Positions 22,577 to 35,389 of a DNA stretch of 64,000 bases are shown here, in pieces. Location of the stretch: the NCBI RefSeq assembly GCF_010093535.1, contig NW_022985169.1:1292589-1356588 (forward strand), written 5' to 3'. The notes beneath the pieces are model-generated. The model saw only the letters and a list, made by a program, of their open reading frames with translations, did no database searches and was not told the DNA's origin. The stretch is from Lindgomyces ingoldianus. Its lineage: Eukaryota > Ascomycota > Dothideomycetes > Pleosporales > Lindgomycetaceae. How positions within the stretch are numbered: position 1 is the first letter of the stretch; each line of letters begins with the position of its first letter. The position numbers and the translations under genes are program-made.

Positions 22577-23868
22577 ATGATGCGGTCAGTTTCCGTGATA
22601 GCGTCGCCATTGAGGCGGATCGGTCCGGTTACGGTGTGCCAGGGTTCCCGAAGAGGTTTCTCGAACTCGCAGAATTTGCAAGCAACTTGGGGTTTCATAG
22701 GGCTTGGGCGAATGGGTAAGTATCTATCCCGATCACATTACTTACTGTATTACTTACTGTATTTGTTGTTATTAGGGTTTCCTATGGCAAGGAACCTTAG
22801 GGCGAAGCTCCCCTCCCACGACGTGCTCTTCATTCAAGATGTAAACAAAAACGCCACCAAAAAGTTCTTGGAAGAGAATCCTGAGGGTGTTCGCATCGCT
22901 GACAATGTTCGAGAGGTTGCCGAGAAATCTGTACGTTGTCTCATTACCCCCCTTTCCCTTCGTTTCGTGATGAGCACCCTTCCTATTGTTCTATCTATGA
23001 TCTAAGTTGGGGTTACGTTTTGTAACTCTTATCCTGATTACACCATAAGAAAAGCCAATCCTCTGATCTAGCATTAAGCCACACTTTCCGCAGACAGATG
23101 TTCTTCTGGAAGAATGCTGATGGACTAAAGGAAACTATTATTACTGTTCTCCCCGAGCCGCACCATGTCGCCGGCGTTTATAAGCAAATGATAGAACCAC
23201 CTAGCCTTTTAAGAAATGGTTTCTCTGCCAAAGAGCGGCTTTTCATCGACTGTTCAACCATTGATCCTATGACCTCGCGGTCAGTAGCAGATGCCGCACA
23301 CTCATCTGGTCAGGGCAAGTTCATCGATGCACCAATGTCCGGAGGTGTTGTGGGAGCCCAGGCCGGAACTCTCACCTTTATGATTGGTGCCCCCGATGAG
23401 ATAGTCGACCGAGCTACTGAGACGCTATCTATGATGGGGCGAAGGGTCTTACATCTTGGTGACCAAGGCTCCGGTCTTCACGGTAAACTCGCAAACAACT
23501 ACCTCTTGGCTCTTAATAACATCGCTACCGCCGAAGCCATGAATATGGGAATCCAATGGGGTCTCGATCCGAAAGCTCTTGCCAGTATGATCAACATCAG
23601 TACAGGCAAGTGCTGGCCAAGCGAGGTCAACAATCCCGTACCAGGCGTTGTTGAGGGTTCACCTGCTTGCCGCGGTTATGAAGGTGGCTTCGGGGTCGCT
23701 CTTGCGAACAAGGACTTGAAGCTTGCAATTCAGGCGTGCAAAGAGCATGGAATCAAGACAACGCTTGGCGACCATGCAAAAATTATTTATGACGAAGTAG
23801 AAGCGGCAGAGGATTGCAAAGGACGAGATTTCTCGGTCGTATATAGATACATTGGCGGAAAAGAATAG
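22577..23868 (+). CDS. 3-hydroxyisobutyrate dehydrogenase, mitochondrial
   Basis: The enzyme oxidises 3-hydroxyisobutyrate to methylmalonate semialdehyde in mitochondrial valine breakdown, using NAD+. Exons 22577-22715, 22776-22930 and 23098-23868 give 354 residues. The first 34 residues are Arg/Ser-rich without acids, as in a mitochondrial presequence. The Rossmann motif GFIGLGRMGFPMARNL spans the first intron. Other family blocks are TVLPEPHHV, FIDCSTIDP, DAPMSGGVVGAQAGTLTFMI (substrate loop), GLHGKLANNYLL (catalytic Lys) and GIQWGLDPKAL. The acceptor of exon 3 is ambiguous: 23098 and 23113 both keep frame, and the nearer CAG at 23093 does not. The 23113 choice gives a 349-residue protein that looks more canonical at the join. 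Confidence 0.92.
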
Positions 23869-24276
23869 GCTTCACATTTTACACAGCGCGAAAGAACGGC
23901 GCGAAAGAACAGCGCTTCAGTGCATCTTCGCTGGAGTCTCGAGTAAGCTCGATATGTACTTGATTCCGGAGTCCCGATGTCCAGGTAAAACATAGATCTT
24001 ATCATGATATTCAGATTCAATAAGTGAAAGGTCTCATCAGTTTCCCTCTGTGCACATGCTGTTTTGTTAGTGTCCTAAATATGGTGAAGCGTGAAGTTGT
24101 GGCTGTGGCTTTGTCTTACTGGTGTGGGAACGCATGACGCCACACAGAGAACGCCTCATATTCGTCATGCTCATACGACACTCATGAAGCCCATGACGGC
24201 TCTCATTCAGCACCTAACTAACCTTCATCTCGACACCATCCTTAGTCGCAGAACACACGGAGGAAATACCGGTAAG
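23869..24276. other. Intergenic segment, HIBADH to PMP3-like gene
   Basis: A 408-bp gap. It contains a short direct repeat, GCGCGAAAGAACGGCGCGAAAGAACAGCG, seen as two GCGCGAAAGAAC units near 23886-23912. No gene was supported. Confidence 0.45.
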
Positions 24277-24906
24277 ATGTGCGGCACGGACTGTTTTCTG
24301 ATGCTCCTGTCCGTTCTCTTCCCACCGATAGGAGGTATGTAGCTTTCCCACCCCGTGCACAGCTGCAGGCAGTCACTTTCCATCCCCACACCAACAAACG
24401 TCCTTTAGAGCGGGAGATTATTGACATTATCTACAGTATGGGTCAAGCGCGGCATCTGCTCTGCAGACAGCATCATCAACATCGCACTCTGCTGCCTCGG
24501 CTTCCTCCCAGGGTTACTCCACGCTTGGTACATCATCCTCCAATACCCAGACACCTCCGACTACGAAGCGATGAATGATGGCGAACGCGGCAGCGACGGA
24601 TCAGTCACATACTACTATGTTGCGCGCGGTCCAGCGCCACCAAGGCAGTCGCGTCCGGGACAGGTTAGCTATGGCACCGTAGGAAGCCAGCCAGCTGGTG
24701 GACAGTTCCCGGGACAGCAGCAGAGTGGTGTGGTGAATACTTCCCCAGCGCCAGCGCCTCCACCGAAGCCACACCAGGAGATAAGGGCGCAGACTGGGGT
24801 CGTTGGGCATGAGATTCAGGGTCAGGGTGAGAGCAGCCAGCCGCAGGAGAATCCGCCGACCTATGCGGATGTGATCAAGGGGGATCATAAGGTGCAGGGT
24901 CCGTAG
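24277..24906 (+). CDS. PMP3/UPF0057-family membrane proteolipid with long Pro/Gln tail
   Basis: PMP3 proteins are small two-helix plasma-membrane proteolipids affecting membrane potential and cation sensitivity. Exons 24277-24334 and 24437-24906 give 175 residues. The core (about 1-55) carries LMLLSVLFPPIGVWVKRG and IINIALCCLGFLPGLLHAWY, the family signature. Yeast Pmp3 is only about 55 residues, so some 120 residues are extra. They are Pro/Gln/Gly-rich, contain YYYVARGPAPP and end with NPPTYADVIKG. The PPTY is a PPxY motif that could bind WW domains of a Rsp5-type ligase. The intron (102 nt) has GTATGT and CTACAG; the join makes the V of GVWVKRG. Confidence 0.88.
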
Positions 24907-27376
24907 GGTAGGGTTTTAGAGGGGAGTGCGTGAATCGGGCTTGAACAGTATCTATGGGGTGACAAGGGAGTGAGATGGTGTTTGACATGAAGCCGCAATG
25001 GACTGCGGCTGAAGTTGCAATGGCCAGGCGCTGATGGAGTGGTCCTTCTTTACAACCTTGGCTTTTCTTTCCTGTTTTCCTATTTGGGTGGAGTTAGACA
25101 TACTGTCGTAGTCACTTTGGCAATAGTAAAGCGTGTATCATTAATCTACCTCTTCTCCCAACTCGCTTCTCCCCTGCCTATCTGCTTCACCGACTCTCTG
25201 CCTTGGAGCTCAGCTTCGAAGTAGTCGGCTTGAAATGGTTTCCTATTCTTAGAAGATTGTGGGGGTGCAATTGAGGCACCAACTTCCAGTGTCCTCCCAA
25301 CGCTTGTCGGAGAATTTCAAAGGTTCTGCCTGGGGCAGAGGGGGCTAAGAGGAGGCCCCAGGCAAGGCGGTGCTCCACCAGTTCCTCGCGAAGGTGGCAC
25401 AAGAACGTCGGGGAGGAATGAACCGTGGCAAGGCAGACGTGATTTTCGAAGAGACAGGAATCCAGGGAGGGTCGAAGTCCTCCTGGTGTCTTGCTCTTCT
25501 CAAGTTCCAAGTTTGTGAAGGACAGCATGTGTCACGTGAGCCCCGGACCTCGGTACTTGGATAATGAGATAGGTAGTTTAAGAACAGAACTTTACACCCT
25601 GTTATTTTTCTCCTTAATTCTAACAAGAGGTCTAACTGAGTAAATGTGACCTTCTGAGGTTCCACGGACGGCGAGATTGTGTTGGATTTGGTGTCTCGGG
25701 CACCCCACCCTTGAAAAGCCAACTTCGCACATTGTCCTCTAAATCCCTCCACCGTCTGTCCAGTGTGGGATGACAGTCACGCCCTAAGCCGCGGTGATGA
25801 GACGCGAGGGCTGGAAGCTTGGAAGACAACGCAAGGTTCTAGCGGACCTATGGCGTCTGGAGATGAGCACCACGTCATCGCCTAAGAACGAGGATGCAAT
25901 CCATGTTGTGTCCTTGGCAACCTGGGCAAGCAGGGTTGTGCGGGTTGGCTTATGGAGGATGGACCAGGGATTTTGAAGTTGATTGCTGATTGAGAGGGAT
26001 GCAGAGGTGAGGGAAGGGTATTGTTAGAATGATGACAGATTTGAAGCGCCTCTGTTGATTGGGAATCCATGGCTTGTGCTCTGTCTGGGGGTAGATAGCT
26101 TCTCACAGCGTCTTGTACTAGGGCAGGAAAGCCTACCGGAGGAACTCGTCTGGCAACATTCACCATTATCGCGTTCCTGCTTACGCGATAGTTTTGCCGC
26201 GAGTCTTACACCAACCTCCCACTTACGAGCTGAGATGCTTCCAAGACCTTTGGCACACGCTGGGCGGTGAGGGCGCAGCGTGGTGGCACAGTGTGTCCGG
26301 TTGGGGTCGTTCTGGAGTGATGGGGAAGCACGCGGTTGATGTAGAGTTTGGCAGAAGGTCTTGCGAATATTGGGGGGCAAGTTTTCGTTTTCTCCGAGGA
26401 TGAAAATGGACACCGAAGCAGAGTTGAAGCCCAAAATAATCCATGGATGTGGTGAAGAAATCTGGACTTTATTAGCCACCGACAGATGAAACGACAGTCC
26501 TGGCGCAAATGCGAAGAAGCACCGAAGATGCGTGGTCGACGGAACTGGCGAGCTTAGTTGAAGTAGCCAATTAAACTCGGGAGCCACTGTCGATCAAGCT
26601 TGATGTCATGTTGTCAAGACGCTTTTAACTTGGTTGATTCTTGATTCTCCGGCCAAGTGAAGCGAAAAGAAGCTTGGTGACGTTTGGCATTAACCTCAAG
26701 ATATCAAATAACTACAGGCGATCACAGCAAACTCAATTCACAGGATTCCTCATTGCCGCAAGCAACTTTCCCCGCGACTAAATTCCTTCACAAACGGTCA
26801 GCACCGCCCTGGCTATCGCAATCACCTTTCCGCCCTATTGTGGCTGGTGGTCCCGCTTATTGTTGGTCGTCCCCAGTCCGTGGCGCGGCTTTTAATTCTC
26901 CCCCAAGCCTCTTGTTCCCCTTTCATTCTTCTTTCGAGACCTTACCTTCCAAAGCCTTGTTCTTTGCTTTGATCTAGGCACCCATATCTTGCCATACAGC
27001 CTCTGCAGGCTGTGCTTCTTTCATTTCACCGGCGTGACAAAGGCAGCCACTGGCGATCTTTGTTTGGCTAGATCCATAAAGCCAACGGCCCTTCTGCCCT
27101 ACGTTTTCGGCCCCCATCTACAGGTGTGCGACCCACACGAGGCTACATCGTTGCCGAACGATTTCCAAACAACTGGTATCGATTGCCTGGTACAAGCTCT
27201 TCGTTTGTAGACCAACCTTGAAGTTCCTTGCTTCCCGTTCGCACGACATCTTGTTATTTGAACGATCCCATTCCTCAGAATGCGTATGTTATAATTCCCG
27301 AACACCGAAATCCGCAACTTTTAGTGTGAAAAGCCGAGCCTTTCCTTTGCGCCGCCCTCTGCAAATTCTAACGGGC
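24907..27376. other. Intergenic region of about 2.5 kb
   Basis: No supported gene was found. A 187-codon open frame on the minus strand (26024-26587) and shorter ones at 25187-25829 have no family resemblance and irregular composition. The part from about 26700 is pyrimidine-rich and probably contains the exchanger gene's promoter and 5' UTR. Confidence 0.5.
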
Positions 27377-29346
27377 ATGTTCAATATAGATTCAATTCGA
27401 TACAAAGCCCAGCGCGCGGCATCGGCCGTCGGAGACGGCGAACAAAACTATAATCCCTTTGCGCGGAAGCGATCGAGAGAGGCGCAATCGCCGGATGTAG
27501 AGAACCAGCTTGGTGGTAGGAGAAGGAGGTCAGAAACGAATCTTGCACCTACCGCTGAAGAAACGCGACGCGCCGAGAGTAGACAGGCTGGGAAGGATTT
27601 CCCTTCCCCTCACCATGCCGACACCGCGCCGCCAGTGTCTCACTCGTCCCCTGGCAATGCAAGGGTCGTACCGGCCTCCACGTTCGAGAAGGATGGGATT
27701 ACATCGAATGGGTCGGGATCGAAATCGCCAACGGTTGGGCCAGGCAAAGAGTCTACAGATATCAGCGACAAGACTGCCGTCGAGAGCCAGCCAAAACAAC
27801 GAGCGAGGTTCAGGGGAATATTCCGCAAGAGCGGCGACGACAACGAGCCTGCGGAGTTGACGCATGCAGAAACCGAGAGCCTTGACCAGGAGGAGAGGAA
27901 GAGGAGATCGCATAAGAGGAAGATTCCCATCGGCCAACAATTCCGCGCTGTCATTCTTGGTTCGTGGATTAACATTCTCCTAGTCTTTGTGCCAATCGGG
28001 TTTGCTCTCGAATATGCACATATTCACAATGGCGCTGTCCCGGTCTTCATCGTCAACTTCATTGCGATTATCCCGTTGGCTGGTATGCTGAGCTATGCCA
28101 CGGAAGAGCTTGCGCTTCGTGTTGGAGAGACGCTTGGTGGACTTTTGAACGCTTCCTTTGGGTATGTATTCCATTGAGATACTTATTATACACCTAACAA
28201 GATATGTAGTAATGCCGTTGAATTGATCGTCTCTGTCCAGGCCCTAGTCAAGAACGAAATCACCATTGTCAAGACATCACTCATTGGGAGCATGCTCTCC
28301 AATTTGTTGCTTGTGTTGGGCATGTCCTTCTTCCTTGGTGGCATCTATCGCCTTGAGCAATTCTTTAACGTTACCGTTGCGCAAACCGCGGCTAGCTTGC
28401 TCGCCCTCTGCATTGCTAGTGTGATTATTCCAACCGTTTTCCATTCGATGCTGCAAGCTGATGCGGCGCCGGACGGTCAAAGAAACCAAGAGCTCGTGAG
28501 TATTTTGTCCAAATGTGTGTAATGAACTGTCAATCTAACAGATGCATTAGTCGCGCGGAACAGCGGTCATTCTTCTATTCGTATATGCCTGCTATCTCAT
28601 TTTCCAACTAAAGTCACACGTTGATATGTATAACGAGCCGAGCCAAAAAGTCCCAAAGAGGAAGTCTTCCAAAATCGAGGAAGGTACTGCAACGCGCGGC
28701 CTTGCAGCGATCGGAGCTGGGACCGCTGCAGCATCCGGTGGCGGAGTGAATGCGAGTAAGCTTGTCAAGAACGCCGATGAATTAGAAGACGAAGAGGATG
28801 ACTTCGAAGAGCCACAACTGTCGGTCATCGGCGCGCTTATCACTCTAGGAGTTTCCACCACGTTGGTCGCTTTCTGTTCCGAATTCATGGTCTCTAGTAT
28901 CGACGGCCTCACCGCGACCGGAGGAATTTCTACTACCTTCGTTGGTCTCATTCTCATTCCTATCGTCGGAAACGCCGCAGAGCATGCTACAGCCATTACC
29001 GTAGCCATCAAGGACAAGATGGACTTGGCTATCGGTGTCGCCGTTGGTTCTAGCATGCAAATCGCTCTCTTAGTACTCCCGTTGATTGTCGTCCTTGGCT
29101 GGATCATGGGCAAAGAGTGCATGACTCTTTATTTCGATACCTTTCAAATTGCTGTTCTCTTCGTCGCTGTTTTGCTCGTCAACTATCTCATCCAAGACGG
29201 GAAATCTCGTAAGTTCCTTGTCCCTCCTAACCTCTACTAATGTCTAACATCTATCAGATTGGCTCGAGGGTGTTCTCCTCATGTCCTCTTACCTCATCAT
29301 TGCTCTCGCGGCCTGGTTCTACCCGGACATTGCGGAAGTGTGCTGA
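27377..29346 (+). CDS. Vacuolar Ca2+/H+ exchanger, Vcx1/CAX type
   Basis: The protein moves Ca2+ into the vacuole in exchange for protons. Four exons (27377-28161, 28210-28495, 28551-29208, 29258-29346) give 605 residues. The start at 27377 (MFNIDSIRYKAQ) is chosen because it has fungal-type context and conserved look, although the frame stays open upstream. A hydrophilic N-terminal region of about 195 residues precedes the first helix (WINILLVFVPIGFALEYA). The two alpha-repeat signatures are present: ASFGNAVELIVSVQALVKNE and IPIVGNAAEHATAITVAIKD. Between the halves lies the acidic segment KNADELEDEEDDFEEPQ. Yeast Vcx1 is about 411 residues, so the extra length is mainly N-terminal, a plausible regulatory region. 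The protein ends with WFYPDIAEVC. Confidence 0.93.
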
Positions 29347-31099
29347 GGGTAGGCTAGTTCTCAGCCTCCATTCCATACCTTGCACAATGACCTCCCTTTG
29401 TCTATACTGTTTCCTTCCTTTCATTCTGGCGTTCTGGGTAGAACTTGCAATACATTTCGGTCTTTTCCGGACAACCAGATACATCCAATTGTAGGTCTGT
29501 TGCGCGTGTTTCCTTGATACCCTCCGAGAATCTTGTGAATTGTCCCTTTTGGTACATTGATATGGAGGTAAATGTGCTATATGTGTTTCATTATGGTCAA
29601 AGCTGTGTTTTCCAGTATTAGCCTTTATGTATATCTAAATTTTTGAAATGCCACACAGCTGTTAATTTGACTTCGAATTTCCAGTTTCATTCAGTCGCGT
29701 TCTTGTGTTTTAGTCTACCTTGACGCCGGCATGACCGGCGATGTTCTGATTCGTGGTCCGAGACTGCTCTGCTTGGTCATAAAGCAGGCGTAAGCACCCA
29801 ACCCCTATGCCTCCACCCGCTACTTTGACGATAGATCCTCGCACTTCTACGAGCGTCTTCCTTTCCTACACTCGAAATCCAGGGTCTTCTAGTGTAGTAC
29901 ATCTATATGGCAAGTCAGGCTACTTTGGCATAAAGACTGTTACTAACGCGTTATATATTATATAGCATCGATGTGCAAAAGCTTCGACCTTCTCGGCCAA
30001 TGTCTATATAGTCTCCTAGCAGCTATGATTGTGAAATTCGGTGGATCTCCTTCTCAGTGAGCTAAATTCTCACTATTCTCTCCTTGGCACAATGCTAGGC
30101 CAAGCAGCACTCCGTCTCTTGTCAGGGCATACATGTCAAAGCTTCAACGCCGACGACCTCCTCTTAGGAAAGCCATCAGAGGGTTTGCCTCCTTCATGAC
30201 TCTAAACCGCGTGGCGTTCGTGGTTCGACATACGAGCACGCATCAGGTCTAGAGCCGTTCGCATCGACACCAAACATATCTGTCCGAGTCGACATCTATG
30301 CCTACCTGTATCGACTCTCTCTAAGCAGCTAGCTCTTCCTAATGACTCCTTACTTCCTGGTATCGCTATCTAAGAGATCAGAAATATGTAATCCTTGGAA
30401 GAGAGCTTGAACTCTCTCACTAGACCTTATCTCATTCTCTTCTCCCTTAGACCGAGAAGAGCATGCCGCTCTCACCCTTCTAACCCCATATCTATTTAAG
30501 CCGGCCACCACACGAACTCGGCCTTCTCTCCTCCACCACCCTTCGCGATTCTATCTCAACCCACCTCTTCTCGCCGAAGCTTGTCCTTTTCTCTGACGAC
30601 TGGTTGGGTCGTCGCCTACGACTACTTAAGCTTTCTTCCTCCAACTATTCCTTCTCTCCACCTACACTCACTTCATCAACTACGGCTACTTAACACTTCC
30701 TCTATCCTCCTTCCCTTCTTCCACTCCTGCTTCACTTCATTACGTACCACTATATAGCCCTCTTTCTTTTCGCCCAATTTCTCCACCACTTTCCCACCGA
30801 CTTCCTCTCACCTTCGAAGCAACCTCCGACATTCTCCCTTACGCCTTTTCGGCAGCGCATCTCAGCGCCCCGTTCCTCCGCTAACAACCCCGCAAAATCG
30901 TGCCTGTTTTGAGTGGAATTCCGAGATTCTTTTGACATACTCCTCAAAACTGGCAAAGGGGTGGAGGATCTTAACCTAGCAAGTATTACCGACCCCGTCG
31001 GCCCTTGAGATACTAAATATCATTCACTACCAAACACAAGTCATGGTTACCTTAGAGGTGGACACCGTCACCGACATTATTAGTAACCAGTAACCAGAT
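29347..31099. other. Intergenic region with pyrimidine-rich promoter/leader
   Basis: 1.75 kb without a supported gene. From about 30450 to 30850 the plus strand is rich in C and T, with a TATTTAAG element near 30493-30500. It lies upstream of the SNF2 gene and probably serves as its promoter and leader. The last 90 bp before the start contain a TAGTAACCAGTAACCAG direct repeat. Confidence 0.45.
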
Positions 31100-34000
31100 A
31101 TGGATATTCCTAGAGACAATCAAGAGGCAAGCGTTGGGATGCCTACAGTCGAGCCCCTAACCGAGGAAGAACAGCGACATCTTGAGGACGTCACTCCAGA
31201 GCCTCACGAGTCTACACCAAACCCAACTGAAGAGCATGATGATGTAGAATTGATCGCTCAACACGAGATTACCTTCCAAAAGAGCTCGATGGGACCTGTT
31301 CCAAACCTCCGGCGACGTAGGAAGATTGTTAAATCTCAAGACACGCTACTGCAGTCCGGTCTAGTCAATAATTCTATTCCTGAGAATCGGTTCCAACGCG
31401 AGAATTCATTACCAGTGTTCGTACGCGGCTCAACGCCAGATTCACCGAACTTCAGTCCAACATCCACTCGTTTATCCAATTCTATCGGTCAAGCAACAAT
31501 CACCATGCCCCCTCCCAGCCTCCTAGGGCCGTCTTGTCTGACCGAAAACGGCAGCAACTGGGACAATGGAGAGGGTGGCTCTAAGGCTCCCCGTCAGAAT
31601 AGTTCAAATATGTCGTTGATGCACAAGATCCGAAATAATATTCAAATGCTCCAGAAGAACAAAGCTGCCGGAATGAAGACCGCTACTCCAGCACATGCAG
31701 CCTATCGACCCACACCAGATCGCGAAGATCTTCTCGAGGCTGTTCTAATGACCAATACGCCACCGAACGTAAATACGGAAGTGCTGGAGGCTCATGAGGA
31801 GGATGACGGAGATAAGGAGGCGGCTGAGGAGTTCCGGAAACAGAAGCGCAAGTTTGATGCACTCAGGAAACAAAACGGCGGCGAACTCACGTTCCGGCAA
31901 GACGTTGAATGGATGAGAATTCAGAGTGCTGAAGATGCACGCAAGAAGAAACGCAAACGGGATCTCCTCAAGGCTAGAGAAGAGCAACTTGGAGAGCAAG
32001 GGGCGCAGGGGCTATCGCTCTTCATAGACGAAAATGGATCAAATGATATCCCTAACGTGGAGAATGAGAATGATTCGGACGACGGCGATGAACTCGATCT
32101 AGATCCCCAAGTAGGTTCCCGTAAGCGTCGTCGACCCCCTCTTCCTCGAAAGGAGCCCAGGCAGATTTCAATTCAGGAGGCCGAGTACCAGAGTATGAGG
32201 GTCGCCCTAGAGGCTGAGGTTGACTCTAGGAAGAAGAAAAAGAAGACGCAGATGTCACCCGACAGAACTCAAAATAGGAAAGGCCCTGCTAAGTCGAAAG
32301 TCTCAAAAGCTCGCGCCTCCAAATCTTCGAAATCGAAAGCTGAAAAAAAAAATGCAAGAGGAGCTCGCAAGACCGCTCAACAAAAGCGGAATGACCAGAG
32401 AGCTGTTCACCAAATGAGCTCCCTGTTTACTGGAGATGTTTTCGCCGAGCAAGCAGGTGAAGATGCGGCTGATGAGCCAACATTTACAACAACCAGGAGG
32501 AAACATGAAGCCCTCAAGGAACTGATTGCCAGTGTACCTATTGACCATAAGAAGACCGCACGCTCAGATTTATCAATCCTGCTGGCTGCTACCAAAGATT
32601 TCGATGGTCGTGGCAGCGTAAAACCTCACGGTAACAACCTGTGGCTCGTGAAGGGTATGAAGACAGCCCTGAAGGCCTACCAGCTTCTGGGGAGTGCATT
32701 CATGCGTCGTCGAGAGAATGCTTCGGAAGAGCCGCGAGGAGGTCTAGTTGCGGACCAGATGGGTCTCGGAAAGACTCTGATGATGCTTGGTAAGGGCCAC
32801 ACTCCCAATCACTCCTTCAAACTGTCTTTTGGCTGCTGACATGCTTCTAGCAAACATCGTAAACGGGAGACCTCCACGCACTTCAGAACACAAAACCACG
32901 CTTCTTGTAGCCAGCCCTAGTCTTCTCACTCAGTGGGCAAAGGAGATTGAGACCCATACGGATGGGAAGCTTACGATGATGAGATATGGAGCTGGCACAC
33001 GTATTGATTCCAACCGTTCTTTCGAGATCCTCGCACAACACGATATAATCCTCACTACCTACACTGAGGTCATGAGGTCGTACCCAAAGAATGAACCTCC
33101 AATCGGATGCCAGACTACAGAGCAGAAGATTGTTTGGTGGAAGCAAGTATTCGAGACTGAGCGCGGAGTCTTGCACCGAATGGTATTCCTGCGCGTAGTG
33201 CTAGACGAGGCCCAGGCAATCAAGAACCACACTGGCAGAACCTCCATCGCCTGTCGCGCTTTAATGGCTCACCACAGGTGGGCGCTTAGCGGGACCCCAG
33301 TCCTGAATGGCTTGCACGAGCTTTATGCTTACTTCAAGTTTTTGGGAGTGCCACATACTGGCAGTTTCAAAATCTTCAGATATAATTATTGTGATACCTC
33401 GGATCCAGAGAACACGGAACGCCTGCTTGTTCGCCTCTCCCAGTTCATGATTCGAAGGACTCATTCTGAGTAAGTAGTGCCTCCATCTAATCTAAACTGT
33501 GCTAATCGTTCCCAGTGTAATGTTTGGCGCTCCAATTCTCAAGCTTCCGAAAGCCGATCAAGGAACTCACTGGTGCGACTTTAACGACGTCGAACGGAGC
33601 ATCTACGACATAGTGCAGCAGCGCTTTGCTAAGAGAATTAACTGGATGGCACAAAAAGGGGATCTTGAGACATCGTACAGCAGTGCTTTAGTGTGAGCGT
33701 ATTCTCTTAGTTTAATAATGACCTGAGGCTGACCATCTAATTATTTTAGTATGCTTCTGCGATTGCGGCAGCTGACAGCCCACATTCTTATGCTGCAGTT
33801 CGTCATGAGGGATCTCCTTGAGCGAGAAGACATTGAGCGAATTCGAGAAGTGACCAACCAAGCTGCAACCGATAGCAAATCTGCTCAAGGCCTCCAGATA
33901 ATTGCCATTCGAGAGCAGTTGAAGGCATTGTCGGAGGAGCAGAAGAAAACCCAGGAAGCCCAGGAAATTGAGGAATCTCCCATTGAAGATATCTCAGCCC

Positions 34001-35389
34001 CAACAGATTCCTTCGATCGACCAAATGAAGGGGTGAGTGTTGCCAGTCGAGGAGCAAAGACTGGGCGACAGTTCGGCAAAACTTTCAACTTCAAACCATA
34101 CCTAAAGAGCCTTACAACTGGCGACCACTGGCAAAAGATGAAAGAGAAGGCAGAGTGTACCAAATGCCATAATAGGCCGAGGAACGCTTGGATCACCGAA
34201 TGCCATCATCTTCTCTGTTTCTCATGTTATGAGGATCTGCAAATTGAGGCCGCCGAGCGAGGTCGAGAGCACGCAATGTGCAAAGCATGTGGCAAGACGT
34301 TCCGCTTTGCCCATGAGTGTAATGCCGATGGTGAATTAGACGACTCTCAGGCCTATGACGGCCCCGTGACTCGATCTAGGCAGCCCCGTGTCCGGCCCGA
34401 ACGTGAAGACATTCGGGACGACTGGCTCTCCCTGGGCGGGAAAGACGTCCTCCCAAGCGCAAAGACGATTGCCATCAAAGCTCAAATCCTCAACTGGATC
34501 CAAGAGAACCCGGACGTCAAGATCATCATTTACACCCAATTTCTCGCCATGTAAGTCTAGTTCCAGCTATACTCTGACAGCTGCCAGCTAACTGCTTGTA
34601 GGATCCGTATTCTGCACAAAGTTTGCCAGGAAGAAGGCTGGGGCGCTGAGCAAGTAAGTGTATACCCAGAGCAACCCAATGGTACCCATCTCCCCTTAGT
34701 CTAGACCGAGAAGTAATACCATCCGCTCTTAGCGCCTAAGCTCATCTCCCGGGACTTCTGCTGATTGCGGATGAGTGATCTTCGCCGACTAATTTGGTGT
34801 ACAGTATCACGGCAAGATGAGCTTCACAGCGCGAGACAAAGCTATCGCCTCATTCGCAGACAAGCCGCATGTGAAGATTCTGCTAGCTTCACTGCGCTGT
34901 GGAGGCTGTAGGTTTAATCCCTCTGGCGACTATTTGAATCTGGAGAACTGACGGGAAGTACAGTGGGTCTCAATCTTACCATGGCCTCCCGTGTCATAGT
35001 GATAGATCCTTGGTGGAACTCAGCGTCGGAACAGCAAGCATTCTGCCGAGTCTTCCGCATTGGGCAAACAGATACGACCTTCATGACGCGATTCTGTGTC
35101 CAAAACTCTGTCGACCAGCGATTAATTGACATGCAAGAACGTAAGAAGAGAGAGATTGACGAGGTCATGGAAGATGATGGTTCTACTGTTAAGAAGTAAG
35201 GTGCTTGCTAAACCGCTAGCTAGATTTCGACTGACATACCGTAGGATGAACATTCGTGACCTCATGCGACTCTTTGGGAACCTCGAGGAGGACCCCAGCG
35301 GTAGACCATTCATCATCGTCGATAACCCAGATTCCCGTGGCGGCCTCCAGGCTGATCGTTTCGATGAAGGCTACGCCGACGAGATCTAA
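31100..35389 (+). CDS. SNF2-family ATPase with inserted RING-like finger
   Basis: This is a chromatin/repair translocase of the Rad5/Rad16/Uls1/HLTF type. Eight exons (31100-32789, 32851-33469, 33516-33692, 33750-34550, 34602-34653, 34805-34907, 34964-35195, 35245-35389) give 1272 residues. About 550 N-terminal residues are charged, with Lys/Arg clusters suited to nuclear import. The helicase core shows motif I ADQMGLGKT (about 551-559), a DEAQ box in LDEAQAIKNHTGR (about 680), ALSGTPVLNGL, and in the C-terminal lobe ASLRCGGLGLNLTMASRVIV, DPWWNSASEQQAF and RVFRIGQT. Between the lobes (about 964-1010) is a Cys/His finger (CTKCHNRPRNAW, CHHLLCFSCYEDL, CKACGKTF) resembling a RING, which would make it a candidate ubiquitin or SUMO-targeted ligase. 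The exact orthology (Uls1 or other) is not established. Confidence 0.88.

Noticed and set aside
26024..26587. 187-codon minus-strand open frame in the gap before the exchanger gene
   Set aside because: No recognisable domain, uneven composition and no start context or splice support; treated as chance.
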